A stretch of DNA of 64,000 nt from Clostridium sp. TW13. GTDB lineage: Bacteria; Bacillota; Clostridia; Clostridiales; Clostridiaceae. Positions 15,567-25,452 of this stretch are shown here, piece by piece (the stretch's first letter is position 1; each line of letters begins with the position of its first letter). The notes under the pieces were generated by a model. It saw only the letters and a program-made list of their open reading frames with translations. It searched no databases and was not told where the DNA came from. Made by a program: the position numbers and the translations under genes. Location: the NCBI RefSeq assembly GCF_024345225.1, contig NZ_BROD01000002.1, positions 1 through 64,000 on the forward strand. Direction: 5' to 3'.

Positions 15567-18548
15567 ATGAATAAAAATGAGGAGTCTAAATATTTTATAA
15601 GAAAAGTTTTAAATGAATATAGCAGAGAATCTGAAATACAGTACGAAAAAACTGGAGTGTTTGATAACTTTTATGAACCATTCCTGTTTTATATAGAAAA
15701 ACACAGCACAGCTTTGCTAGAAACCTTAGAAAATAAGAATTTGTTAAACATAGACAAAAACAGCCTTTTAGAAGATATTATGTCATCTTCTAAAGGCACC
15801 CTTATAGGCTTATCTATGAAAATTCTCATAAGTGAACTTCATGAGAGAAAGGACAATAATAAGCTAAAGGGAGCAACAAAAGAAGAAACCTATAAATACT
15901 TTGATGATAGTTTCTTAGATAAGGAAAACATAAGAGAAATCTTAGACAAATACCAGGGCTTAGATCTTTTACTTTACTTAAGACTAAACAGCATAAACAG
16001 TTTGGTAAGTGAAGCTCTACTAAGGCTTCAGGAGGACATAGCTGAAATTAGAAATAGTTTTGGCCTTGAATATAACAGATTACAGCACATATCAATGGAC
16101 AATGGGGACACCCACAACCAAGGCAAGAGCGTAATTATATTTAAATTTGAGGATAACACAAAACTAGTTTATAAGCCTCATGGACTTAGTGGGGACTCTG
16201 CAATGAGAGATATCTACAGTTGGTTCAACAAAAAACAAGGCATAGACACTGTAATGACACATGTAAACACCTTAGATAAAGGTAATTACGGCTGGCAGCA
16301 GTTTATAGAATATGAGGAATGTACAAAGAAATCAGAAGCTAGAGATTATTTTTACAGAATTGGAGTACTTCTTTCCTTATTCACCACATTAAAGGCTTCA
16401 GACATACATTCAGAAAACATTATAGTTAATAAGGACAATCCAGTACTTATAGATCTTGAAACCATCCTAACAAACAATGTACGCTTCAACCTTGAGGATG
16501 GTGTAGTAAAAGCCTACATCATGGAAATTAGAGATTCAGTTCTTAACAATTTATTGCTTCCACAAAACTTTGAATCCGCAGCTATAGACATTGACATAAG
16601 CGGTCTTGCAGGGGATGGAGGACAGGTTTCAAAGAAGCTCTATGGCTTCAGCTTAAAGAATGAGGGTACCGAGGATATTTGTTTAACAAGACAGTTTGTA
16701 GTGTCCACTGAAAGCAACAACAGAGCAGCCTTAAATGGAGTAAAGCTTGACCCACTAGATTATATAATGGAAATAGAAAAGGGCTTTAAGGATTGCTACA
16801 ACTTAATTAAAGATAATAAGGAAGAGTTTATAAAAGTTATAGATGAAGCCTTTAGAGAAGGAAGATACAGACAGGTTTTAAGACCAACCTTTATATATGC
16901 GAGATACCTAGATGCAGCTCAGCATCCAAAGTTCATGAAAACCTTGGAGGATAGGCTTAATATCTTCAAAAATATCAGCATTAATGACCCAAAGATCAGC
17001 GATGAAACAGTGAAAGCCTACAAGGTTAATGCAGAAGTTGAGGATTTATTTAATGAAGATGTACCATACTTCTCTACAGATTATGAAACAAACAATGTTT
17101 ACACAAGCCACAACCAAGTAATTGAAAATTACTTTGATATACCAATAAAAGACATGCTTCATGAAAGAGTTAGGAGATTAAATGACAAGAACCTAGCTAG
17201 GCAGCTTGATTATATTAGAAATTCACTTTTAACCACAAAGAAAGATTTATATAGTAAAACCAGCGATAGGGGGGAGAATATCTCTGTAAATACAGAAGAT
17301 ACAATGGAAACTTTAAAAAACATAGGAGATTTTATTTTTGACAAGGCTTTATTTAATAAGGATAAAACAACCTGTACTTACTTAAATATAAACTATTCAG
17401 CGGATAGGGCATTTATAGGACCTGTAAGTTATACTCTTTATGACGGAGCAGGACTTATTCTATTCTTGCAGGCCCTTGCAAAAGAAACCAAGGAAGAAAA
17501 ATATAAGAAACTTGCAGATGCAACCTTAAAGGGGATAGAAGAAGTTATGCCACCAGACCTTAGTGACCTTCCAACAGCAGCTTTTTCAGGCATAGTTTCC
17601 TTAACCTACCTATACTATAACCTTTATGTAATGCATCAAGATAAAGCATATTATGAAAAATACTTAAATACCTTAAAGTTCTTAGAAAAGCATGAAATCA
17701 AAGAAGGAGAGCTACTAGATGTAATTGGAGGAGCAGCAGGCATAATAATAACCTTAATAAATATCTACAAGGAAGACAAAAACCTTTTAGCCTTACATGT
17801 AGCTAAAAACTACGGTGATTATCTATATAAACAGCTAAAACAAAATAAAGAGCAGCTATCAGGTTTCTCCCATGGTTATTCAGGCTTTGCACTAGCTTTC
17901 TATGTTCTTGGAGACGCAATTAACAGCGAGAAATATGCAAACTTTGCAAATGAGATTATAGAAATAGAAGACAAGCTTTATAAGGCTGATGAGAAAAACT
18001 GGATAGATTTAAGAGATCATGAAGGCCATAAACATAAGGAGCATAAGGAAAATCTTAATCATAACACTGAAGAAGATAAGGCCATTGAAGCACAGGATGA
18101 AGAAGAAGATCATTGCTGCATTTATTGGTGTCATGGAGCTCCAGGCATATTGCTTGGAAGGGTAAAGGCATTAAATTATTTACCAAAGGATAAACAAAAG
18201 CTATTTAAAGAAAGAATAAATGATTCCATGGAAACCTTAATAAACCAAGGATTTATAAGAAACCAAAGTCACAGTCTTTGCCATGGACTTCTTGGAAACC
18301 TAGACATCTTGCTTGATATATCTAAGGAGCTAAAGGACAATGAATTAGAAAAAATATATAGATATAATTTTCAATCAGCAATGAAATGGCTTAAAGAAGA
18401 TGGTATACGCTATGGTCTTTATAACGGTGCCGCCATATTAACCTTCATGACAGGCCTATCAGGCATTGGCTACAGCCTTTTAAGGAGCATAAATCCAAAG
18501 TATCCATCAGTACTAGCTTTAGATGTTATGAAAAAGGAGGTGATCTGA
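15567..18548 (+). CDS. lanM2: Class II lanthipeptide synthetase LanM (second copy)
   Basis: A 993-residue synthetase with a TAAGGAG site. Dehydratase features: LVYKPHG (K203), DIHSEN (279-284) and DLET (296-299). Cyclase features: YWCHGAPG (C855) and LCHGLLGN (C905, H906) for zinc. It is only loosely similar to the first LanM, as expected if each enzyme handles one precursor class. Just before the first zinc ligand is an extra stretch rich in His and acid residues (LRDHEGHKHKEHKENLNHN, then EEDKAIEAQDEEEDHCC) absent from LanM1. It could bind metal or be a flexible loop. Its stop is followed after one base by lanT. Confidence 0.95.
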   Translation: MNKNEESKYFIRKVLNEYSRESEIQYEKTGVFDNFYEPFLFYIEKHSTALLETLENKNLLNIDKNSLLEDIMSSSKGTLIGLSMKILISELHERKDNNKLKGATKEETYKYFDDSFLDKENIREILDKYQGLDLLLYLRLNSINSLVSEALLRLQEDIAEIRNSFGLEYNRLQHISMDNGDTHNQGKSVIIFKFEDNTKLVYKPHGLSGDSAMRDIYSWFNKKQGIDTVMTHVNTLDKGNYGWQQFIEYEECTKKSEARDYFYRIGVLLSLFTTLKASDIHSENIIVNKDNPVLIDLETILTNNVRFNLEDGVVKAYIMEIRDSVLNNLLLPQNFESAAIDIDISGLAGDGGQVSKKLYGFSLKNEGTEDICLTRQFVVSTESNNRAALNGVKLDPLDYIMEIEKGFKDCYNLIKDNKEEFIKVIDEAFREGRYRQVLRPTFIYARYLDAAQHPKFMKTLEDRLNIFKNISINDPKISDETVKAYKVNAEVEDLFNEDVPYFSTDYETNNVYTSHNQVIENYFDIPIKDMLHERVRRLNDKNLARQLDYIRNSLLTTKKDLYSKTSDRGENISVNTEDTMETLKNIGDFIFDKALFNKDKTTCTYLNINYSADRAFIGPVSYTLYDGAGLILFLQALAKETKEEKYKKLADATLKGIEEVMPPDLSDLPTAAFSGIVSLTYLYYNLYVMHQDKAYYEKYLNTLKFLEKHEIKEGELLDVIGGAAGIIITLINIYKEDKNLLALHVAKNYGDYLYKQLKQNKEQLSGFSHGYSGFALAFYVLGDAINSEKYANFANEIIEIEDKLYKADEKNWIDLRDHEGHKHKEHKENLNHNTEEDKAIEAQDEEEDHCCIYWCHGAPGILLGRVKALNYLPKDKQKLFKERINDSMETLINQGFIRNQSHSLCHGLLGNLDILLDISKELKDNELEKIYRYNFQSAMKWLKEDGIRYGLYNGAAILTFMTGLSGIGYSLLRSINPKYPSVLALDVMKKEVI

Positions 18549-18549
18549 T

Positions 18550-20712
18550 ATGGAAATTAAACATTCAAAAAAAGTACCTTATATAGAGCAGATGCAACAA
18601 ACCGAGTGTGGACTTTGTTGTACAGCTATGATTTTAAGATATTACAAGCATTACGAAACCTTATCAGAACTAAGAAATCGTCTTGAAGCAGGGCGTGATG
18701 GACTTAAGCTATCTCAAATCAGAAATTATTTTAAGGTAAAAGGCTTTCAAACCTTTGCTTACAAAACCTCGGTGGAGGGGCTTGCAAAGGTTAATCTACC
18801 AGCTATAGTGTTCTTTAACAATGAGCATTTTGTGGTGCTTGAAAAGATGACAAACAGTACAGCCATCGTAGTTGACCCAGCCTTTGGAAGAAGAAAGATG
18901 TCTCAGGATGAGCTACGAGAGAACTTCACAAACATAGTGCTCTCAGTGGTTCCAACAGAGGAGTTTAAACCAAAGAAGAAACAGGAAAAGTCTTGGGCAG
19001 GTATCATGGAGAATCTTAAACATAAGAAGCTTTTGTTCACCAAGATAGCCTTAATATCAGTATTAACCTACTTAATAAGTATATCAATACCAGTGGTGGT
19101 TCAGTATCTTATTGATGAGGTGGCACTTAAAAATAATTCTGGTATGCTAATGCCCTATGTGGCTGCAATCCTAGGAATAATGGCACTATTCGCAGCACTC
19201 ACTTATATAAGGGGTGACAATGTAATAAAACTTCAAGTATTCCTTGATAACTGTCTTATGGGAGGAACTTTCAAGAAACTTTTAAGCCTTCCTTACAAAT
19301 ACTTTGAGGTAAGATCCAATGGAGATTTATTATTTAGACTTAACAGTCTTCATATATTAAGAGATCTTTTATCAGAGCAGGTAATAAAGGGGATCATGGA
19401 CTTTGGAGCCATAGTATTTATACTATGTTACATGGTATCAAGATCAATTCCACTTACTGTAGTTACATTGATTTTATTCGCTTTAAACGGACTTGCTATT
19501 ATATATATGAGACCTTTTATGATGGAAGCAAATCAATATGAAATAGTGGAAAATTCAAAGCTGCAAACTGTACAAGTAGAAACTGTATACTCAATCCTTG
19601 GTGTTAAAACCACTGGAGTTGAAGACCAAATTTTTAATTCCTGGAATGAAAGGTACAAGAAGTCTATAGAAAGATATAAATACAAGTCAAAGATACTTAA
19701 TATTTATACTTCAATGATAAGCGTAACTCAAACCGTAAGTCCATTTTTGATATTGTTCATAGGGGTTCAGCAATATTTTAGCTCCCATATATCTCTAGGA
19801 ACTGTAATAGCATATTACTCCTTGTCCAACACATTTTTCGCTACAGGAGTATCCTTATTCCAGACCTTTAACAACTTCCTTTTAGCTTCATCTTATCTTG
19901 AACGTATAAAGGACATAACCGATGCCAAGGAAGAAAAGAGTCCTGAGAATGCTAAGGAAATTCAGTTATCTGGAGAAATTAAGCTAGACAATGTATCCTT
20001 TGCTTACACTAATACTTCACCAGAAGTTATTAAAAATGTGTCACTACACATTAAAAAGGGACAAAAGGTTGCAATTGTTGGAGCCTCAGGCTCTGGTAAG
20101 AGTACACTAAGCAAGATACTTCTAGGCTTATACGAACCAACCAATGGAGATATCTACTACGATGACATAAACTTTAATGAACTTAATAAACAAAATGTAA
20201 GAAAGCAGCTAGGCATAGTGCCACAGGATATATCCTTGTTCAACAAGTCAATCTTTGAAAACATAAAGATGAACAAGGACGATATAACCCTTGAAGATGT
20301 AAAAAAGGCAGCGGAAATTGCACAAATAGCAGAAGAAATTGAAGCAATGCCAATGGGTTATAACACCTTCGTATCCGATATGGGCATGAACCTATCAGGG
20401 GGACAAAGACAAAGAATAGCCCTTGCAAGAGCTATAATAAACCATCCAAAGCTTATAATATTAGATGAAGCCACAAGCTCTCTAGATACAGTAAATGAAG
20501 TCAAGGTTTCAAACTACTTCAAAAACATAGGATGTACAAGAATAGTAATAGCCCATAGGCTTTCAACCATCATAGACTCAGATGTAATCTACGTTATGGA
20601 CAAAGGCCAGCTTGTAGAAGCAGGCACCCACAAAGAACTAATGCTAAGAAATGGCTTGTACGCAAGTCTTTACAAAGCTAAAGAAGAAAAGGAAGAAAAA
20701 GAAGTGAGCTAA
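18550..20712 (+). CDS. lanT: Lantibiotic exporter with C39 leader peptidase (LanT)
   Basis: A 720-residue protein combining leader removal and export. Residues 1-150 form the C39 peptidase, with QMQQTECGLCC (C20 catalytic), the His in NEHFVV and the Asp in VVDPAFG. About six membrane segments follow. The ATPase has Walker A GASGSGKST near 510, signature LSGGQRQR near 615 and Walker B LIILDEATSSLD near 635. The start has AAAAGGAGGTG upstream and sits one base after lanM2. It should cut after the AG or GA pairs at the precursor leader ends. No extra LanP-type protease for beta trimming is visible. Confidence 0.95.
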   Translation: MEIKHSKKVPYIEQMQQTECGLCCTAMILRYYKHYETLSELRNRLEAGRDGLKLSQIRNYFKVKGFQTFAYKTSVEGLAKVNLPAIVFFNNEHFVVLEKMTNSTAIVVDPAFGRRKMSQDELRENFTNIVLSVVPTEEFKPKKKQEKSWAGIMENLKHKKLLFTKIALISVLTYLISISIPVVVQYLIDEVALKNNSGMLMPYVAAILGIMALFAALTYIRGDNVIKLQVFLDNCLMGGTFKKLLSLPYKYFEVRSNGDLLFRLNSLHILRDLLSEQVIKGIMDFGAIVFILCYMVSRSIPLTVVTLILFALNGLAIIYMRPFMMEANQYEIVENSKLQTVQVETVYSILGVKTTGVEDQIFNSWNERYKKSIERYKYKSKILNIYTSMISVTQTVSPFLILFIGVQQYFSSHISLGTVIAYYSLSNTFFATGVSLFQTFNNFLLASSYLERIKDITDAKEEKSPENAKEIQLSGEIKLDNVSFAYTNTSPEVIKNVSLHIKKGQKVAIVGASGSGKSTLSKILLGLYEPTNGDIYYDDINFNELNKQNVRKQLGIVPQDISLFNKSIFENIKMNKDDITLEDVKKAAEIAQIAEEIEAMPMGYNTFVSDMGMNLSGGQRQRIALARAIINHPKLIILDEATSSLDTVNEVKVSNYFKNIGCTRIVIAHRLSTIIDSDVIYVMDKGQLVEAGTHKELMLRNGLYASLYKAKEEKEEKEVS

Positions 20713-20838
20713 AGAAGATGCTAAACCAAAGAAAAACAGTAAATGGACTGGCAGCTAAGATGAGGCAACAAATTACTTAAGTTAGATAACAGAAGAATGA
20801 AATTAATTAAAAGGTAATGAAAATAAATAGTAACCTAA

Positions 20839-20874
20839 GAAAGCAATTTGGAGAAAATCCAAGTTGCTTTTTTA
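20839..20874 (+). terminator. Terminator after lanT
   Basis: AAGCAATTTGGA-gaaaa-TCCAAGTTGCTT then a T run, about 125 bp past the lanT stop. It separates the lantibiotic operon from the agr-like operon. The rest of the gap up to agrB shows nothing else. Confidence 0.85.
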
Positions 20875-21011
20875 GTTCTAAAACGCTTATTACAAAAAAT
20901 CCTACGGTTATTTTCATGAGAAAAATCTTTCCTTCATTTGTTACTCAAATATGATTTCTTAGGACGGACTTATAAACTTCATACACCTTCTAGATATACT
21001 ATATTTGGGTG

Positions 21012-21653
21012 ATGAAATTGGAGAATGTATTAAAAAGTAAAGAAAGCTTAATGGAAATCTTAGCAGGAAAAATCACAAGTAAAATCAATGATAAACTTAA
21101 TAAAGAAGGAATTGAGTTACAAAAAATGAAGCTAGGCGTGGAAATATTACTGATTAACCTTTCAAAACTTTTTATATTGATTACCCTAAGCTTAATGATG
21201 AATTTATTAAAAGAAACCATTTTGATGTGTTTAATATTTGCAGTTATAAGAGCCAGTGCTTTTGGGTTACATGCTAAAAGTAGCTCAGTTTGTACCATTG
21301 TAACTCTAATAATGTTTGTAGGCGGTGCTTATGTAAGCAAATATCTAATGCTAAACAATTATGAAATACTTATTATATTTACTATATTAAACATACTTTT
21401 GTATAAATATGCTCCGGCAGATACAGAAAGTCATCCTTTGATAGGAGCGGATTTAAGAAAAAAACTTAAGAAAGAAGCAGTGATAAAAGGGTTGTTTTTA
21501 ATGGCTATTGCTCTACTTGCACAAAATGCCCAATTAAAAACAATGATAACCTTAGCAGTTTTTGAACAAGTTGTAAGTATATTGCCAATAACCTATAAAA
21601 TATTAAAAAGGAGTTATGATAATTATGGAAAGTATGAAAAATGTATTAGTTAA
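21012..21653 (+). CDS. agrB: AgrB-type signal peptide processing protease
   Basis: A 213-residue membrane protease that cuts and cyclises the AgrD propeptide. The catalytic pair lies in FGLHAKSSSVCT (His 87, Cys 94). About six hydrophobic segments are present. The start is either this ATG or the GTG immediately before it; neither has a strong site. The gene overlaps agrD by 29 bp, the usual agr arrangement. The position next to lanT suggests that quorum sensing governs the lantibiotic genes. Confidence 0.92.
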   Translation: MKLENVLKSKESLMEILAGKITSKINDKLNKEGIELQKMKLGVEILLINLSKLFILITLSLMMNLLKETILMCLIFAVIRASAFGLHAKSSSVCTIVTLIMFVGGAYVSKYLMLNNYEILIIFTILNILLYKYAPADTESHPLIGADLRKKLKKEAVIKGLFLMAIALLAQNAQLKTMITLAVFEQVVSILPITYKILKRSYDNYGKYEKCIS

Positions 21654-21789
21654 CAAATTAGGAGAAAAATTTTCTGAAGGACTTGGAGAAATTTCAATAA
21701 AGTTAAGTGAAAAAGCAGTGGGAAAATGTATAATGTCAGGTTTTTATGAACCTAAATTACCTATAGAACTTTTAGCACGAAATAAGTAG
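21625..21789 (+). CDS. agrD: AgrD-type autoinducing peptide precursor
   Basis: A 54-residue propeptide read from an ATG about 11 bases after AAAGGAG; an in-frame ATG nine bases earlier is too close to that site. It has an amphipathic N-terminal helix (LGEKFSEGLGEISIKLSEKA), then GKCIMSGFYEPKLPIELL. Cys35 followed by a short hydrophobic stretch and the YEPxxP...LL tail is the AgrD layout. By analogy with clostridial signals the mature peptide is probably a thiolactone starting at Cys35 (CIMSGF or similar). The exact ends are inference. Confidence 0.88.
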   Translation: MESMKNVLVNKLGEKFSEGLGEISIKLSEKAVGKCIMSGFYEPKLPIELLARNK

Positions 21790-21795
21790 AAGCTA

Positions 21796-21836
21796 ATGGA
21801 TTGTATTAATTTTTATAATACAATCCATTACTTTTT
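21796..21836. terminator. Hairpin after agrD
   Basis: ATGGATTGTATTA and TAATACAATCCAT form a perfect 13-bp stem followed by a T-rich stretch. It may attenuate transcription between agrBD and agrC. Confidence 0.75.
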
Positions 21837-21880
21837 ATTGTAATATGTGCTAAAATTAGTATAGGTAAAGGGGGGCTAAT

Positions 21881-23176
21881 ATGGAATTTTTTTCTGTAAT
21901 TCTTACTGCTTTTATAATATGGATAGCAGTATTAAACTTGATTTCATTTAAAGCAAGTAGAAAAGAAAAACTCTCTTTATTATTGGTAACAAGTGTTGTG
22001 TGTTGTGTATCCTACTTTATATCTGAATCTTTAATTATGTTAAGTGCAACTATAGTGATAGCTCTTTGTTTATACCTGAAGACAAAAAGAATTATTCAAA
22101 GTATAGTTATATCTATAATATCTGTTATGAGCTTAGCTACTGCAGATATTATAGTTTACTATTTTAAAATTTTATTTTCTCATACGGATATAATAAATAA
22201 AAATAACCCCAGCTATTTGTTTGTTTATTTATGTGGGTTAATTATTACCTTTATTATAAGCAAAATCCTAGGGCTTATATTAAACAAAAAGCTTAATATT
22301 TCAACCTTGAATTTAAAAGGAAAGTCAGCATTATTAATAGTTTTAAGCCTAGTTGTAACCTTTGCCATCTTCCTATTTAATGTAATTTGGGGACAGAAGA
22401 ATGGCTTTACAGATGAAAGTGTACAATTTAACCTAATTTTATTTTCTGTGTACTTTGTACTTTTACTCTTTATAATGTTTGTTTTGATTGCAAGTATAAG
22501 AAAAGATATGCAATTTGAAAATACAAAGACTGAGTTTAAAAACCTTAGTGAATATACAAAAAACCTAGAAACCTTATACAATGATATGAGGGTTTTTAGA
22601 CATGATTATATAAACATCCTGTCATCAATGGTTGGGTATATAGAAAGTAAGGATATGGAGGGGCTTGAACAACATTTTAATAAGAACATTCTTCCCTTGA
22701 GTGAAGGAATGAAATCTAATAACTTTAAAATAGGTCTTCTTCAAAATATAAAAATTCCTGAAATAAAGGGTATCCTTGCTTCAAAGGTAATAAGAGCTCA
22801 AGAAATGGGCATTGATGTAGCCATAGAAGTAGTGGAGCCTATCCTAAAAATGTCTATGGATATTATAGATCTAAGTAGATCTGTTGGGATCCTTCTTGAT
22901 AATGCCATAGAAGCTGCTCTAAAATGTGACAAGCCTTTTATAAAGCTTGCTCTTATAAACAAAGAAAATTCAGTACTTATGATAATCGTAAATGGAACTC
23001 CAAAAGACACGCCCCCTATACACAAGATATATGAAAAAGGTTTCTCGACTAAAGGTGAAAACAGGGGCCTTGGCCTTTATAACCTAAAACAAATCCTAGG
23101 AAAATACAATACAATTTTCTTAGACACAGTGATTGAGAACGGCGAATTCTCTCAAGCACTAGAAGTAAGGAATTAG
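21881..23176 (+). CDS. agrC: AgrC-type sensor histidine kinase
   Basis: A 431-residue kinase. The first 200 residues contain about six membrane segments, the sensor for the cyclic peptide. The H-box FRHDYIN has His 241. The GHKL domain shows GILLDNAIEAAL (N box) and ENRGLGLYNLKQ (G box). Start with GGGGGG upstream. It forms a two-component system with the response regulator 81 bp downstream. Confidence 0.93.
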   Translation: MEFFSVILTAFIIWIAVLNLISFKASRKEKLSLLLVTSVVCCVSYFISESLIMLSATIVIALCLYLKTKRIIQSIVISIISVMSLATADIIVYYFKILFSHTDIINKNNPSYLFVYLCGLIITFIISKILGLILNKKLNISTLNLKGKSALLIVLSLVVTFAIFLFNVIWGQKNGFTDESVQFNLILFSVYFVLLLFIMFVLIASIRKDMQFENTKTEFKNLSEYTKNLETLYNDMRVFRHDYINILSSMVGYIESKDMEGLEQHFNKNILPLSEGMKSNNFKIGLLQNIKIPEIKGILASKVIRAQEMGIDVAIEVVEPILKMSMDIIDLSRSVGILLDNAIEAALKCDKPFIKLALINKENSVLMIIVNGTPKDTPPIHKIYEKGFSTKGENRGLGLYNLKQILGKYNTIFLDTVIENGEFSQALEVRN

Positions 23177-23257
23177 TAAATTTATAAAAGTATTATGCAG
23201 GCTTAATGTAGCAAAATTAAACCTTTGAAATAAAAAATAGATAATCTGGAGGACTTT

Positions 23258-23995
23258 ATGCTTAAAATATTTGTATGCGAAGATAACGATCAACAAAGAA
23301 AGAGAATCACTGATATAGTGGACAACATTATAATGATAGAAAACCTAGATATGGAAGTGGCTCTGTCTACAGAAAAACCTCAAAACATACTAGACTATAT
23401 AAAGGAAAATGATGTGTCAGGCATGTATTTTTTGGATGTAGACCTAAAGGACACAATCAATGGAATTACCCTTGCAGAGCAAATCAGAAAATATGACCCA
23501 AGGGGCTTTATAATCTTCATAACTACCCATGCAGAAATGAGCTATCTTACTTTCTTATATAAGGTAGAAGCTATGGATTATATCATAAAGGATAATTACA
23601 ATAACATAAAAGAAAGAGTTCATCAATGTATAATGAACGCCAACGAAAAGTACACTGCAAAGACCACAGATCTTCAAAAAATCTTCACCATGAAGTGTGA
23701 AGACAAGCTTATAAATGTGGAGTACAATAAGATTTTATTCTTCGAAACCTCAGATGTGATTCACAAGGTTATACTTCATGCCACTGATAGACAGATAGAA
23801 TTCTACGCAAAGATGAAGGAAATCGAAGAAAAACTTGATGAAAGATTTTATAGATGCCACAAATCTTACTTAGTAAACAAAGACAACATCAAAGAGCTGG
23901 ATGTTAAAAATAGAATCGCACAGATGATAAATGGAGAAGAATGTTTAATATCAACCAGATCCATAAAAGGTTTAACAAAACAAAGTGAAGAGTAA
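23258..23995 (+). CDS. agrA: AgrA-type LytTR response regulator
   Basis: A 245-residue regulator with a CheY-like receiver (EDN near the start, phospho-acceptor Asp60 in FLDVDL) and a C-terminal LytTR DNA-binding domain with RCHKSYLVNKDNI. Start with TGGAGG upstream. Expected to activate its own operon and the lantibiotic genes; I could not identify its binding repeats with confidence. The 3' half of the gene is duplicated 2 kb downstream. Confidence 0.93.
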   Translation: MLKIFVCEDNDQQRKRITDIVDNIIMIENLDMEVALSTEKPQNILDYIKENDVSGMYFLDVDLKDTINGITLAEQIRKYDPRGFIIFITTHAEMSYLTFLYKVEAMDYIIKDNYNNIKERVHQCIMNANEKYTAKTTDLQKIFTMKCEDKLINVEYNKILFFETSDVIHKVILHATDRQIEFYAKMKEIEEKLDERFYRCHKSYLVNKDNIKELDVKNRIAQMINGEECLISTRSIKGLTKQSEE

Positions 23996-24018
23996 ATTTC
24001 TTCACTTTGTTTTTATTT
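23982..24018 (+). terminator. Terminator at the end of agrA
   Basis: CAAAGTGAAGA and TCTTCACTTTG flank a short loop containing the stop codon, then a T run. The hairpin overlaps the last codons and is duplicated at 25984-26021. Confidence 0.85.
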
Positions 24019-24164
24019 TAATGATATGATTTCTTTTCATAAATTTTATGTAATTCTAAGATTTTTATTACTTGGTTTTAGATTTCTTAACCTTGCTTTT
24101 CTTAAAAATACTATATATTTATATAATGTGGTGAAACCTTCTTAGATAGCTGTATAAGTATATC

Positions 24165-24250
24165 ATGATATAATCTTTTCATGAAATGATGATATATTCT
24201 TATAATGATAAGATGATTTCTTCTTTTCTTTATATCATGAAATCTCTTTT
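24165..24250. repeat. AT-rich palindromic repeat cluster, copy 1
   Basis: Contains ATCATGATAT, TCATGAAATGATGA and ATAATGATAAGATGATTTC. Related clusters are at 27812-27905, 61768-61890 and 62875-63000. Confidence 0.6.
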
Positions 24251-24341
24251 ACTTGCTTTTTAGTACATTTTCACTGATATTCTCATTATTTGTAGAAAAC
24301 TAAATTTAAATATCAACATAAACTAGTCAATAAAAAATATA

Positions 24342-24370
24342 TTGACAATGAATATAAGAACCTATATACT
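24342..24370 (+). promoter_or_regulatory. Sigma-A-type promoter of the NPCBM gene
   Basis: TTGACA, a 17-bp spacer, then TATACT: close to consensus. It lies 37 bp before the start codon, so this secreted protein is probably made under ordinary growth conditions. Confidence 0.8.
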
Positions 24371-24407
24371 TTTGATGTAAATAAATTGAAAATAAGGGAG
24401 TTACTAC

Positions 24408-25391
24408 ATGAACAACAAATTAAAAATGTTTCTTACCACATCTCTAATCACATCTACATTATTTTTTCAAAGCTTTGTAATCATGCCAGCAAAGGTAGCA
24501 AAAGCAGCAACCCCTGCAGCATCCTCAGGGGTTAATGCTTTCACAGATTTAACTTATTTAAGTGATCTTAATTGGGAATCTGCAACAACAACATACCCTT
24601 CACTTCCAACACAAAAGGATAAAAGTGTATACATGCAACCAATTAGTATTAATGGAAAAACTTATACAAAAGGAATTGGCACACATGCATCAAGTGAAAT
24701 AGTTTATAATCTTGCAAAGAACTTCACCAATTTTGAAACTGATATGGGAGTTGATAGTGAAGTTGGCCCTTATGGAAGTGTAACATTCCAAATATACGGA
24801 GATGGAGTAAAGCTTTATGATAGTCAACAAGTGATGACTGGAAGTACACCAGCTAAAACAGCCAGGGTAAATGTAACTGGAGTTAGCAAGCTAAAACTTG
24901 TTGTAAATGATGGTGGAGATGGTATAAACAATGACCATGCTGATTGGGCTAATGCTAGACTGTACAATACTTCAACTTATCTAAGTGATACTGACTGGAC
25001 TTCTGCAACAACAACTTACCCTTCACTTCCAACACAAAAGGATAAGAGTGTATACTCTCAACCAATTAGTATTAATGGAAATGTTTATACAAAGGGAATT
25101 GGTACACATGCTATAAGTGAAACTGTTTATTATCTTGGAAAACAATTTGCAATGTTCAGATCTGATGTAGGTGTTGATAGTGAAGTTGGCAATTATGGTA
25201 GTGTGGTATTCCAAGTATATGGAGATGGAGTAAAACTTTATGATAGTGGAGTTGTAACTGGAGGTACATCTGCTAAATCAATAAATGTAAATGTAACTGG
25301 TGTAAGTCAGTTGAAGCTTGTTGTAACTGATGCCGGAGATGGTATAGACAACGATCATGCTGACTGGGCTAATGCTAGAGTAATAAATTAA
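24408..25391 (+). CDS. Secreted protein with two NPCBM domains
   Basis: A 327-residue protein with a signal peptide (Lys-rich start, hydrophobic core, AKA cleavage region near residue 34). Two tandem domains of about 140 residues follow, each with YLSD..W.SATT.YPSLPTQKDKS, KGIGTHA and DHADWANAR. These are the NPCBM (carbohydrate-binding, glycosidase-associated) hallmarks. There is no catalytic domain. It may coat the producer's own wall glycans or mask a receptor, but this is inference. The gene is flanked by direct repeats of the agrA 3' end, so it arrived with, or caused, that duplication. Confidence 0.9.
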   Translation: MNNKLKMFLTTSLITSTLFFQSFVIMPAKVAKAATPAASSGVNAFTDLTYLSDLNWESATTTYPSLPTQKDKSVYMQPISINGKTYTKGIGTHASSEIVYNLAKNFTNFETDMGVDSEVGPYGSVTFQIYGDGVKLYDSQQVMTGSTPAKTARVNVTGVSKLKLVVNDGGDGINNDHADWANARLYNTSTYLSDTDWTSATTTYPSLPTQKDKSVYSQPISINGNVYTKGIGTHAISETVYYLGKQFAMFRSDVGVDSEVGNYGSVVFQVYGDGVKLYDSGVVTGGTSAKSINVNVTGVSQLKLVVTDAGDGIDNDHADWANARVIN

Positions 25392-25452
25392 ATATATATA
25401 TTTGATATGTATTCTATATAGATACGAGAATTAATTTGATTGATTCTCTCAG

